From NCBI GenBank assembly GCA_965656605.1, contig CBFHLC010000001.1, forward strand, positions 66,153 to 130,152: DNA of 64,000 nucleotides, read 5' to 3'. The notes beneath the pieces were generated by a model, which was not told the origin of the DNA, ran no database searches, and was given only the letters and a program-made list of their open reading frames with translations. Shown here piece after piece: positions 26,120 to 34,354 of the stretch. Both the position numbers and the translations under genes were made by a program. The stretch is from Litorivicinus sp965656605. Its GTDB lineage: Bacteria; Pseudomonadota; Gammaproteobacteria; Pseudomonadales; Litorivicinaceae. Within the stretch, counting starts at the first letter, position 1, and every line of letters begins with the position of its first letter.

Positions 26120-28681
26120 TTAATTATCGCTCATCCAGTACTGCCAGGCGTCCGCAATTTGGATTGAGGCCTGTTGCAGCGCCGCGGCCTGAACCGGGGC
26201 ACCCAGCGTCAAGCGATGGGACATCGCGCGCATGTGCAGATAGGCATCGGACAACGCCTGGGCCATAGGGGTCGGCATCAGGTCACGCGCAGCTAGGGTC
26301 TCTAGCAGGCGCAGGTTGTCACTCCAGCGGGTCAGCTCGGGGCAGTCCAAGGCAAACCGTAGTGCCAGATATTGTACGATGAACTCTAGGTCAACGACAC
26401 CACCTTGACGGTGTTTTATATCCAGCTCTTTGGGGTCCTGACTGGCCAGATGCGTGCGCATCTTTTGACGCATGCTCAGCACGTCCTGTTTGAGCGCGTC
26501 GGCATCACGTTTAAAGCACAACACCTGATGACGAATCTGATCAAAGCGTGGTTTTAGATTGGCATCCCCGGCAACCCAGCGGGCCCGCACCAGCGCTTGG
26601 CGCTCCCAGGTCCAGGCCTCGCCCTGCAGGTATTTGCGATAGCCCTCGGCGCTAACCACCAGCACGCCTTTGTTGCCACTGGGCCGCAGGCGCATGTCGA
26701 TCTCGTACAGCACCCCTGATGTCGTTCGCACACTAAGGATTTGCATGAAGTTGCGCACCCAACGCTGCAGATATTGTTGGCCGCTGATGGGTTTATCGCC
26801 ATCCGTCTCGGCATTCTCGTCAATGCCGTGGATCAGCACCAGATCCAAATCCGAGCCGTAGGAGAGCTCTAACCCACCGAGTTTTCCGTAGCCAATGACC
26901 GCAATGTCGCCATCGATACGCCTAGGTTGGCCGTGCTTGGCCTGGACCTGTTGATGGGCCAGACGACAGGCCGCTTTTAAGATCGCCTCTGCCGTCCAAG
27001 TCAGATGATCACTGGCCTCGTTGATCGCGCGCTGGCCCAGCAACTCGGTGGCCGCCGTGCGCAGGGTGTGAGCGGCCTTGAACTCGCGCAGCACATTGAG
27101 TTGCTGTTCCTGATCGGTAATGCGTGACAGGCGCAGGGTTAGCTCGTTTTCGATCTTTTCCGGATCCGCGGCCTCGAACAGGCTTTGGGCATCCAGTAAC
27201 TCGTCCAGCATGGCCGGCATTTGATTCAGCTGCTCGCTGATCCAGGGGCTGGTGCCTAACAGGCGATACAACAGCTGGCGCGCCTGCGGGCTTTCATTGA
27301 GCAAGGACAAATAGGCGCTACGCCGAGCAATGGTGGCGACCAGTTTCAGGATGCGCGGAGCCAGCTGTTCCAGCTCTGGATGATCGGCCAATTCGGATTT
27401 CACGAAACCCACAAATCGATTCAAACGCTCGGTGCTAGTGTCATCCAGACGCTGAATGGCAGCATCGTTGAATAGGCCATCGATCTGCGACTGCAACACC
27501 GCAGGGCAGGCCTGTATGGGTTCGGGCTCTGCGGTTTCGGGCTCGACCACCGCCTCGAACGCGTTTTGGATTCGGGTCCTGACCTGTTGTAAATCCGCCT
27601 GCCAATCGGGGTTTTGCAATGCCTGCGCGATACGTTCAAGCGCATCCGGATCGGTCGGAATTTTATGAGTCTGACCCAGCTGATCGCACATGATCGCGTG
27701 TTCTAGATGGCGCAGAAACCGGTAGTCCTGAATCAGCTGGGTGGTGTCGATATCCAGGCAAGTTTGCAGCACCTGCGCGGCGGCCAGCCATCGCGTGGTC
27801 TGCAGCTGGGCGAAGCGTCCGCCATGAATTAGCTGCTGGACCTGCACGACAAATTCGGCCTCACGAATGCCGCCGGCACCGCGTTTGATGTCGTCCTCAA
27901 GGCTGTTCTTGGCCACCTCTTGGCGAATTAATGCTTTGAGCGCGCGCAGGGATTCAATCGCGCCAAAATCTAAGTAGCGGCGGTAGATAAACGGCTTGAT
28001 ATCCTTTAGCGCGTTTGTACCAACACTTAAGTCGCCGGCCAACGGACGCGCACGCAGCATCGCCATGCGCTCCCAAGGGCGGCCGTGTTGCTCGTAATAG
28101 CTCTCGAAACGTTCCCGACTGATGCTGGTCGGCCCGGCACTGCCCCAGGGGCGCAGACGCAGATCGACCTGAAACACACGGCCAAAGCCGGTCAGGGTAT
28201 CCAGCGCAGGGGTGACTTTTTTAATCAGGCGGGCAAAGAAGTCTTCAAAGGTGGTGGATTTGCGCCCCGTGGTTTCACCGTCAATTTCATGAACGAAGAT
28301 CAGATCGATGTCGCTGGATAGATTGAGCTCCCAGCCACCCAGTTTTCCCATGCCCAGGGCGCATAAACCTACCGGGTTACCCTGCTCATCCGCCGGATCA
28401 CCAAAGCGTTCAGCCAACTGAGGCCGGTAGTAACTCAATGCGGTATCGACGGCGGCCGCGGCGACCTCGGACAAGGCTGCGCCGATGATTTCCAACGATT
28501 GGTTTTGCTCGAACTCGGCACGGATGATTTGCGCGAACCATTGGTTAGCCGTGACCCGCAAATGCCGATGCAAATCGGCCTCGTCCGTTATTTGATGATC
28601 GAAGCTGGCCCGAATGTCGTCGGGGTTTAGTGCGACGGGGGCGAATTGGGGTTGGCGGTCCAACCATTGGCTGTATGACAT
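26120..28681 (-). CDS. glnE: glutamine synthetase adenylyltransferase GlnE
   Basis: A bifunctional enzyme that adds and removes AMP on glutamine synthetase in response to PII. The 853-residue protein has two nucleotidyltransferase domains: GMGKLGG (110-116) with SSDIDLIF (122-129), and a second with YGKLGG and GSDLDLVLIHG in the C-terminal half. It is about 90 residues shorter than E. coli GlnE (946), the loss being mostly at the N-terminus. It is the first gene of the leftward run and diverges from the Fic-like gene across a symmetrical palindrome. Confidence 0.94.
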   Translation of the reverse strand: MSYSQWLDRQPQFAPVALNPDDIRASFDHQITDEADLHRHLRVTANQWFAQIIRAEFEQNQSLEIIGAALSEVAAAAVDTALSYYRPQLAERFGDPADEQGNPVGLCALGMGKLGGWELNLSSDIDLIFVHEIDGETTGRKSTTFEDFFARLIKKVTPALDTLTGFGRVFQVDLRLRPWGSAGPTSISRERFESYYEQHGRPWERMAMLRARPLAGDLSVGTNALKDIKPFIYRRYLDFGAIESLRALKALIRQEVAKNSLEDDIKRGAGGIREAEFVVQVQQLIHGGRFAQLQTTRWLAAAQVLQTCLDIDTTQLIQDYRFLRHLEHAIMCDQLGQTHKIPTDPDALERIAQALQNPDWQADLQQVRTRIQNAFEAVVEPETAEPEPIQACPAVLQSQIDGLFNDAAIQRLDDTSTERLNRFVGFVKSELADHPELEQLAPRILKLVATIARRSAYLSLLNESPQARQLLYRLLGTSPWISEQLNQMPAMLDELLDAQSLFEAADPEKIENELTLRLSRITDQEQQLNVLREFKAAHTLRTAATELLGQRAINEASDHLTWTAEAILKAACRLAHQQVQAKHGQPRRIDGDIAVIGYGKLGGLELSYGSDLDLVLIHGIDENAETDGDKPISGQQYLQRWVRNFMQILSVRTTSGVLYEIDMRLRPSGNKGVLVVSAEGYRKYLQGEAWTWERQALVRARWVAGDANLKPRFDQIRHQVLCFKRDADALKQDVLSMRQKMRTHLASQDPKELDIKHRQGGVVDLEFIVQYLALRFALDCPELTRWSDNLRLLETLAARDLMPTPMAQALSDAYLHMRAMSHRLTLGAPVQAAALQQASIQIADAWQYWMSDN

Positions 28682-28730
28682 GGGATGTTTTTAGCAGACG
28701 TAGGGCGTGGCGCACAGTATCCGACTGGCA

Positions 28731-28778
28731 ATGTCCTTTATTTGTCCTTAAATTACTTATAAGACAGTTATGGGACAT
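28731..28778. promoter_or_regulatory. 48-bp imperfect palindrome, candidate operator between glnE and the Fic-like gene
   Basis: Two nested inverted repeats share one centre at 28754.5. The outer arms are ATGTCC (28731-28736) and GGACAT (28773-28778); the inner arms are TGTCCTTA (28743-28750) and TTATAAGACA (28757-28766, with one or two mismatches). Seventeen of 24 positions match across the dyad. The TGTCC half-site recurs at about one helical turn. The TATAAG at 28758-28763 could be the -10 of the rightward gene, whose winged-helix N-terminus may bind here. Confidence 0.6.
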
Positions 28779-28783
28779 TTAGT

Positions 28784-30139
28784 GTGGATTGGCGTGAGAA
28801 CATTATCGATTTGATTCGGCAGACACCGACTGGGCTGTCCCGTGGCCAGATCCACGACCAGCTGAATTTTCAGATTCACGAGAAAACCCTGCAGCGCCGC
28901 TTGAATCAGCTGATTGTCGAGCAGCGCATTCAGCGAATCGGCCAGCGCAAGGGTGCTCGTTATTTGCCTTTGATCACCCATGGCCTAGACGTGGCGGAGC
29001 CCAGCACGCCGGCCTACTCGTCAGAGGCGAAAGACAGCTTGGCGTTTTTAAGAACACCTGCGTATTCACGACCACCGGTGACTTATCGGCGGGGCTGGTT
29101 GGACGACTATCAGCCCAATGAGACATTTTATCTGCCTAAACAGACGCGTGATGGCCTGCTAGCCGAGGGCCGGCGGTTTGATCAAAGCTTAGCGGCAGGC
29201 ACTTATGCTCATGAGATCGCCCAAAAACTGCTGGTGGATTTGTCCTATAACTCGAGCCGACTAGAGGGCAACACCTACTCCCAATCCGATACCCGGGAGT
29301 TGGTCAAAAACGGGATCACCGCGAAAGGAAAGGCCGATACGGAATCGGCCATGATTTTGAATCACAAAGAAGCGATCGAGTTTTTAATCGAGAACGGCTC
29401 CGACGCCGACCTCAGCAGCCTGATGATCAAAAACCTGCATCAACTGCTATCGCAGGACTTGCTGTCTAACCCCAGCGCCTGCGGACAAATTCGCAGCATC
29501 CCCGTTCGAATCAGCCAGTCGGCCTACCTGCCCTTGGATAACCGGCATCTGCTATCTGAGCTTTTGGAGTTGGTGCTAATCAAAGCGCGCCAGATTGAAC
29601 ACCCGATCGAGCAAAGCTTCTTTCTACTAATCCACCTGTCCTATTTGCAGGCATTCGAGGACGTGAACAAACGCACTTCGCGCCTGGCCTGCAATCTGCC
29701 ACTGATCAAGGCCAATCTGTGCCCGCTTAGCTTTACCGATTTAGAACCCAAGGATTACACCGCCGCCTTACTGGCCGTCTACGAGCTGCAAGATGTGGCC
29801 CCGATGCGCGAGGTCTTTGCTTGGTCATATTTGCGCTCGTGTCAGGAATACAGCGAAATCAAACAGTCGATCGGCGAGGTGGATGCATGGCGACTGCTCA
29901 CCCGACGCCAGCGCAAGGCCGCAATGGGGCAGATTATTCGCGAAGGGTTAACCGGGCCTGCGATTGAAGCCGGATTGCGCACGTTCGCTCGCGATCAGGG
30001 GATCGAACAGATTGATAAATTCGTCGCCATGACCTTGCAGGATCTGGCGTTTTTACACGAGGGGGCAATTGTTGGGCTGGGCGTGACGCCATCTCAGCTG
30101 GCGCACTGGCAGGGCTTAGGCCACCCCGATCCGGTCTAG
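28784..30139 (+). CDS. Fic-family protein with winged-helix N-terminus and altered catalytic motif
   Basis: A 451-residue protein. Residues 1-60 look like a winged helix (LSRGQIHDQLNFQIHEKTLQ). A class II inhibitory motif SSRLEG lies at 157-162. The Fic loop reads QAFEDVNKRTSR at 289-300, where the usual catalytic histidine of HPFXXGNGR is Q289, proline is A290 and glycine is V294; N295, R297 and R300 remain. Classic Fic AMP transfer is therefore doubtful. The start is GTG. Its upstream palindrome suggests self-regulation. Similar Q-for-H forms may exist as a subfamily. Confidence 0.8.
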   Translation: MDWRENIIDLIRQTPTGLSRGQIHDQLNFQIHEKTLQRRLNQLIVEQRIQRIGQRKGARYLPLITHGLDVAEPSTPAYSSEAKDSLAFLRTPAYSRPPVTYRRGWLDDYQPNETFYLPKQTRDGLLAEGRRFDQSLAAGTYAHEIAQKLLVDLSYNSSRLEGNTYSQSDTRELVKNGITAKGKADTESAMILNHKEAIEFLIENGSDADLSSLMIKNLHQLLSQDLLSNPSACGQIRSIPVRISQSAYLPLDNRHLLSELLELVLIKARQIEHPIEQSFFLLIHLSYLQAFEDVNKRTSRLACNLPLIKANLCPLSFTDLEPKDYTAALLAVYELQDVAPMREVFAWSYLRSCQEYSEIKQSIGEVDAWRLLTRRQRKAAMGQIIREGLTGPAIEAGLRTFARDQGIEQIDKFVAMTLQDLAFLHEGAIVGLGVTPSQLAHWQGLGHPDPV

Positions 30140-30153
30140 CTGATAATCCCCAC

Positions 30154-31197
30154 TCAACACCCGCTCAACACCCGCTGGCACCACGCTGAATTTTTCAGAT
30201 ACCACTGCACTGTTTTGCGCATACCGGTCTCGAAGGTTTCCTGCGGCGTCCAATCCAGCTGCTGCGCCATCTTGGTCGAATCAATCGCGTAACGGCGATC
30301 ATGACCCGGGCGATCCTGCACATGGGTGATCAGCGAGCGGTATTCAAAGTCCGCCGGCGCCAAGTCCTGCAGGATGTCGCACAGCGTGTGGACCACATCG
30401 ATGTTCCGTTTCTCGTTATGCCCACCGATGTTGTAGGTCTGGCCAACCTGACCGGCGGTCACGACCCGATACAAGGCCCGCGCATGATCCTCGACATACA
30501 GCCAGTCACGAATCTGATCGCCCTGCCCGTAGACCGGCAAGGGCTCGCCCGCCAATGCTTTGAGGATGACGTGGGGGATTAGCTTTTCAGGAAAGTGGAA
30601 GGGGCCGTAGTTGTTTGAACAGTTGGTCACCAACACTGGCAGGCCATAGGTGCGCGCCCAGGCTCGGACGAGGTGATCAGAGCCTGCTTTGCTGGCCGAA
30701 TAGGGCGAGCTGGGTGCATACGCTGTCTGCTCTGTGAACAAGTGCTGATCCGCATCGGCCTGCTCGTCAGGATGGGGCAGATCGCCGTAGACCTCGTCCG
30801 TGCTGATGTGATGAAAACGAAAGGCCGCCTGTTTAGCATCATCCAAGCGTTGCCAGTATTCGCGGGCCACCTCAAGCAAGGTAAAGGTGCCCACCACGTT
30901 GGTTTCGATAAAGGCCGCAGGCCCTTCGATTGAACGGTCCACATGGCTCTCGGCCGCCAAATGCATCACCGCATCGGGCTGATGCAGATCGAACACTCGT
31001 TGCAGCGCGGTGCGATCGCAAATATCGACCTGCTCAAAAGCATAGCGCTGCGAGTCCGCAACAGAATCCAAATTGTCCAGATTGCCGGCGTAGGTCAGCT
31101 TGTCCAAGTTCACGACACTGTCGTTGGTGTCGTTGATGATGTGCCGAACCACCGACGAGCCGATAAAGCCGGCGCCACCGGTCACTAGAATTTTCAT
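30154..31197 (-). CDS. rfbB: dTDP-glucose 4,6-dehydratase RfbB
   Basis: Converts dTDP-glucose to dTDP-4-keto-6-deoxyglucose, the precursor of rhamnose and other 6-deoxysugars. The 347-residue SDR protein has the NAD site GGAGFIG (7-13), DKLTYAGNLDNL, HISTDEVYGDL and the catalytic YSASKAGSDH. RfbA, RfbC and RfbD partners are not in the window, so the gene stands alone here. It is convergent with the Fic-like gene (14 bp gap) and 57 bp downstream of the secretion-type ATPase. Confidence 0.93.
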   Translation of the reverse strand: MKILVTGGAGFIGSSVVRHIINDTNDSVVNLDKLTYAGNLDNLDSVADSQRYAFEQVDICDRTALQRVFDLHQPDAVMHLAAESHVDRSIEGPAAFIETNVVGTFTLLEVAREYWQRLDDAKQAAFRFHHISTDEVYGDLPHPDEQADADQHLFTEQTAYAPSSPYSASKAGSDHLVRAWARTYGLPVLVTNCSNNYGPFHFPEKLIPHVILKALAGEPLPVYGQGDQIRDWLYVEDHARALYRVVTAGQVGQTYNIGGHNEKRNIDVVHTLCDILQDLAPADFEYRSLITHVQDRPGHDRRYAIDSTKMAQQLDWTPQETFETGMRKTVQWYLKNSAWCQRVLSGC

Positions 31198-31254
31198 GGA
31201 TTAATCTCGTTCTGAATGGCTTTTTTGAAGTCTATCGGAAGTGTTGCGTCGGCG

Positions 31255-32991
31255 TTAATCTAACGACGGGGTCACGCGGCCCACCTCGGCCAGTGTGGTC
31301 AGACCCGCGGCGACCCGCCTGGCACCGGCCACACGCAGGGGGCTCATCCCGCCTTTCCAGGCCTGGGCGCGCCAGTGCTCAAGCGAAGTGTCGGCCTGGA
31401 TCCCCTGCCGCAACGCATCGTCTAACTCTAAAATCTCGTACACCCCGGCCCGTCCGTTGTAGCCAGTGTCCCGGCAGTGCTCGCAACCGATTGCCTGATA
31501 GGTTTGTGCGGGTGCTGGGGCATTAAAGGGCGCAATGAACTCACTCCACGCCTGCTGATCGGTATCGGTGGGCTGTTTGCAGTGCGAACACAGGGTTCGG
31601 GTTAACCGCTGGGCCATCACTCCAATTAAGGTCGCCCGTAGCAGGTAGGCCGGCACGCCTAGCTCGAGCAATCGCGTGATCGCACTCGGGGCGTCGTTGG
31701 TGTGCAGGGTGCTGACCACCAAATGGCCGGTTAATGCCGCCTGCACCGCCATGTCGGCCGTTTCACGATCGCGAATCTCGCCGACCATAATGATGTCGGG
31801 GTCCTGACGCAGCAGGGATTTCATGCCCGCCGCAAAATCCAGCCCGATGCCATGTTGAACCTGCACCTGGTTAAAAGCCGGTTCAATCAACTCGATCGGA
31901 TCCTCGATCGTGCACAAATTGACCTCGTCACTGGCCAGCTCGCGCAGCGTCGAATACAGCGTGGTGGTTTTGCCCGAACCCGTGGGCCCGGTGACCAGGA
32001 CAATGCCCTCGTTACAACCGGTCATGCGCCGCCACGTCTGTAAATCCTGCGCACTGAATCCCAACGCACTGAAGTCTTTTTGCAGCACTTCGGGATCAAA
32101 AATACGGGCCACCAGCTTTTCACCAAAGGCAGTGGGCAGAGTCGATAAACGCAGTTCCACCTCGCGCCCAGCGGGGCTACGAGTCTTTAGGCGGCCATCC
32201 TGCGGCTGACGCTTTTCAGCCACATCCATCCGGCCCAGTGCTTTGAAGCGACTGACCATGGCCGCGCCAATCTGCGCCGGCATTTTATATACGCTGTGTA
32301 GGACGCCATCGATGCGCAGGCGGACGTTGGCTTGCTCACGACGAGGCTCGATATGAATGTCGCTGGCGCGCTGCTCAAAGGCATATCGCAGCACCCAATC
32401 GACCACCTCGACAATCGACTGATCGTCCGCGCTTGGACGGGCATCGGACAGATCCAGCAGCTGTTCCAGATCAGATAGCCGCTGGGCGTCACCCTTTTGG
32501 ATCGCCGCGCCGATGGACTGGGACAGGCTGTAGAACTCATCACGGTGACGCGCAATCTCAGAAGGTGGCGCCAGAACACGAATCACGCGGCGTTTACTGA
32601 CTTGCTCCAGCCCCGCAATCCAGCGGGTATCGGCAGGATCGACCACCGCCACCGTCACCGAATCGGCGGTCAGCTCGAGCGCTAAAATGTTGTGGCTTTG
32701 TGCGAAGCCCGCGCTCATGACCTGCGTGACGCTGGCCACATCGGTGTTCAGCGGATCAATGCGCTGGAAAACCCAACCAATTTGCTGGGCATACCAGCGG
32801 GTAAAACGGGCCTCGTCCCAGCGCTGGCCCTGTACATCGGTCAAGTCCGAGCTTCCTAAGGCCTGTAACGCAGGCAGGTGGCGCGGCATTTTGGGGGCCG
32901 CTTCATTCAGGACGGATTGATCGAACACCCCTTGTTCCACCAAGGCGTTTTGGAGTTGCGGAAGTTCGAGTGCAGGGGCCAGTTCAGACAT
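31255..32991 (-). CDS. GspE/PilB-type secretion or pilus ATPase
   Basis: A 578-residue hexameric ATPase that would drive type II secretion or type IV pilus assembly from the cytoplasmic face. It has Walker A GPTGSGKT (335-342), the GspE-type RASDIHIEP segment (208-216), IMVGEIRDRETA, STLHTNDAPSAITRL, and a zinc-type tetracysteine (CSHC ... CEHC) in the C-terminal region. Usual partners (GspF/PilC, pilins, secretin) are absent nearby. It diverges from the YefM-like gene. GspE and PilB cannot be told apart with certainty here. Confidence 0.85.
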   Translation of the reverse strand: MSELAPALELPQLQNALVEQGVFDQSVLNEAAPKMPRHLPALQALGSSDLTDVQGQRWDEARFTRWYAQQIGWVFQRIDPLNTDVASVTQVMSAGFAQSHNILALELTADSVTVAVVDPADTRWIAGLEQVSKRRVIRVLAPPSEIARHRDEFYSLSQSIGAAIQKGDAQRLSDLEQLLDLSDARPSADDQSIVEVVDWVLRYAFEQRASDIHIEPRREQANVRLRIDGVLHSVYKMPAQIGAAMVSRFKALGRMDVAEKRQPQDGRLKTRSPAGREVELRLSTLPTAFGEKLVARIFDPEVLQKDFSALGFSAQDLQTWRRMTGCNEGIVLVTGPTGSGKTTTLYSTLRELASDEVNLCTIEDPIELIEPAFNQVQVQHGIGLDFAAGMKSLLRQDPDIIMVGEIRDRETADMAVQAALTGHLVVSTLHTNDAPSAITRLLELGVPAYLLRATLIGVMAQRLTRTLCSHCKQPTDTDQQAWSEFIAPFNAPAPAQTYQAIGCEHCRDTGYNGRAGVYEILELDDALRQGIQADTSLEHWRAQAWKGGMSPLRVAGARRVAAGLTTLAEVGRVTPSLD

Positions 32992-33093
32992 GCCTGAAGT
33001 ATGGATCAGATTAAAGAGTTTGCTTGGGAGGTTGGACCGATGGGACGAGGGGCGTACGTTTTCACAATAACTAACAAATTGAGGTTACATCCG

Positions 33094-33324
33094 ATGCGGA
33101 CGACTCCAGCACACAACATCGCGCAGGCTATCGCAAATGTTGAACAAGACGATCAACCCACCTTGGTCACTAGCGAGCGGGGCAATGCCATTTTAATCAG
33201 CCAATCCCACTGGGAGAGCCTTCAAGAGACGCTGTATTTGAATTCCATTCCGGGATTGGCCGAGTCTGTTCAGCAGGCCGCGGCAGAGCCGATCGAGAAC
33301 GATTCGAGTCGACTGCCTTGGTAA
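33094..33324 (+). CDS. Phd/YefM-family antitoxin-like protein
   Basis: A 76-residue protein starting at MRTTPAHNIAQAIANVEQDD. NIAQAIANVE, PTLVTSERGNAILIS and SHWESLQETLYL match the DNA-binding fold of Phd/YefM antitoxins, which repress their own operon and shield a RelE/YoeB-type or Doc toxin. GAGG lies about nine bases upstream of this ATG; an upstream extension is not supported. No recognisable toxin gene follows: the next gene is a DUF2442 protein 13 bp downstream. Confidence 0.8.
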   Translation: MRTTPAHNIAQAIANVEQDDQPTLVTSERGNAILISQSHWESLQETLYLNSIPGLAESVQQAAAEPIENDSSRLPW

Positions 33325-33337
33325 GGAGCCCAAAACT

Positions 33338-33586
33338 ATGCAACCTATGACCCGAGTCACTGAACTCGAGCATGCCGGTGGCTGTCGCCTAAGTCTTACT
33401 TTTAGTGAAGGCACATCAGGTACAGTTGATCTAAGTGCGGTTTTAACCGGACCCACTGTCGCGGGCCTCAAAGATCCCGATTTTTTCAGCAAAGCCATGA
33501 TTGGGCCCAGCGGCGAGATTGAATGGCCCGGCGACATTCATTTTGATGCCGAGGGTGTTCGTCGCCTATTACGCGAGCAACGCTAA
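33338..33586 (+). CDS. DUF2442 domain protein
   Basis: An 82-residue protein. LTFSEGTSGTVDLS, LKDPDFFSKAMI and SGEIEWPGDIHFD match the DUF2442 fold as I remember it (family members read like LTFENGE.. and IEWPNG..). DUF2442 is commonly coded beside DUF4160 or RelE-like genes, and has been taken as an antitoxin-like partner. GGAG lies upstream of the ATG. It overlaps the 3' end of the CYTH gene by 4 bp on the other strand. The biochemical role is unknown. Confidence 0.78.
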   Translation: MQPMTRVTELEHAGGCRLSLTFSEGTSGTVDLSAVLTGPTVAGLKDPDFFSKAMIGPSGEIEWPGDIHFDAEGVRRLLREQR

Positions 33587-34299
33587 CCCATCTGCTCCAA
33601 ACACAACCCAGCCACATTGGCATTGCGCTGTTGGATTCGCTCCAGCACCGCCGGTGAAATCTGTGCAGCACACCGCTCGGCCTGCTGCCAGTTAGGCCCT
33701 TTGATCCGATCCAATGCGCGGCCCAATCCGTCCAAGTCAGAGCGATCCGCAGGGGACTTGCGCCCTGCCAACAAATGGCCACGCTCGGCCTTAGAGATCG
33801 ATCCGATATAACAAGGAAATGCTGCGGCCAGCTCGGCCGCAAGCGCCAACACGTCAGTCCAAGTGGCATCCACCGCTTCAATTTCGATCTCGGCAATGGG
33901 ACTGGCGGCCTCACCTACGCGAACCAACCCCTGATCCAACACGACTTCACATCCCTGAGCGTGCCAAACCTGCCGCGTTACCTCGTTTGACGACACCGCC
34001 TGCAATGGCCCCACGGGTATCGGCAACAGCGTGGCATCAATCGAGAACTCTGCCCGCGGCCAATTCCATTCCTTGCGAACCACCACACCCGATTGATCCG
34101 GCGCAGGACCCTTCAGCGTTTGTTCAATCGACGCACCATTGCGACGCAGGCGCAAACCGTATCCGTTGGCGGCCAATGCCTGATCTGCGGTATCAAAATA
34201 GGTATTCACCAAATGGCGGATCTGCACGCTCGAGCCCAACATCGGTGTCAAATCGGGCACATCACCCAGCCAGCACAGCTTTATTTCTTGTTCAATCAT
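33583..34299 (-). CDS. CYTH domain protein (triphosphate tunnel metalloenzyme family)
   Basis: A 238-residue protein with the CYTH hallmark EIEXK-like start MIEQEIKLCW and the tunnel residues HLVNTYFDTADQAL and YGLRLRRNG, plus VVRKEWNW. Family members act on triphosphates (inorganic triphosphatase, adenylate cyclase, thiamine triphosphatase). A C-terminal helical region (FPCYIGSISKAERGHL onward) could be a small CHAD-like piece, not confirmed. The gene diverges from argA. Confidence 0.8.
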   Translation of the reverse strand: MIEQEIKLCWLGDVPDLTPMLGSSVQIRHLVNTYFDTADQALAANGYGLRLRRNGASIEQTLKGPAPDQSGVVVRKEWNWPRAEFSIDATLLPIPVGPLQAVSSNEVTRQVWHAQGCEVVLDQGLVRVGEAASPIAEIEIEAVDATWTDVLALAAELAAAFPCYIGSISKAERGHLLAGRKSPADRSDLDGLGRALDRIKGPNWQQAERCAAQISPAVLERIQQRNANVAGLCLEQMG

Positions 34300-34354
34300 G
34301 TCGCCAGCTTACACAGCACTTGCCGATCCTGCCCCAATTCCCGAGTATGGGGGG

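Noticed and set aside
34298..34354. Longer argA start overlapping the CYTH gene start
   Set aside because: No Shine-Dalgarno, and E. coli ArgA begins only about 17 residues before the PYI-HR segment, matching the later ATG.
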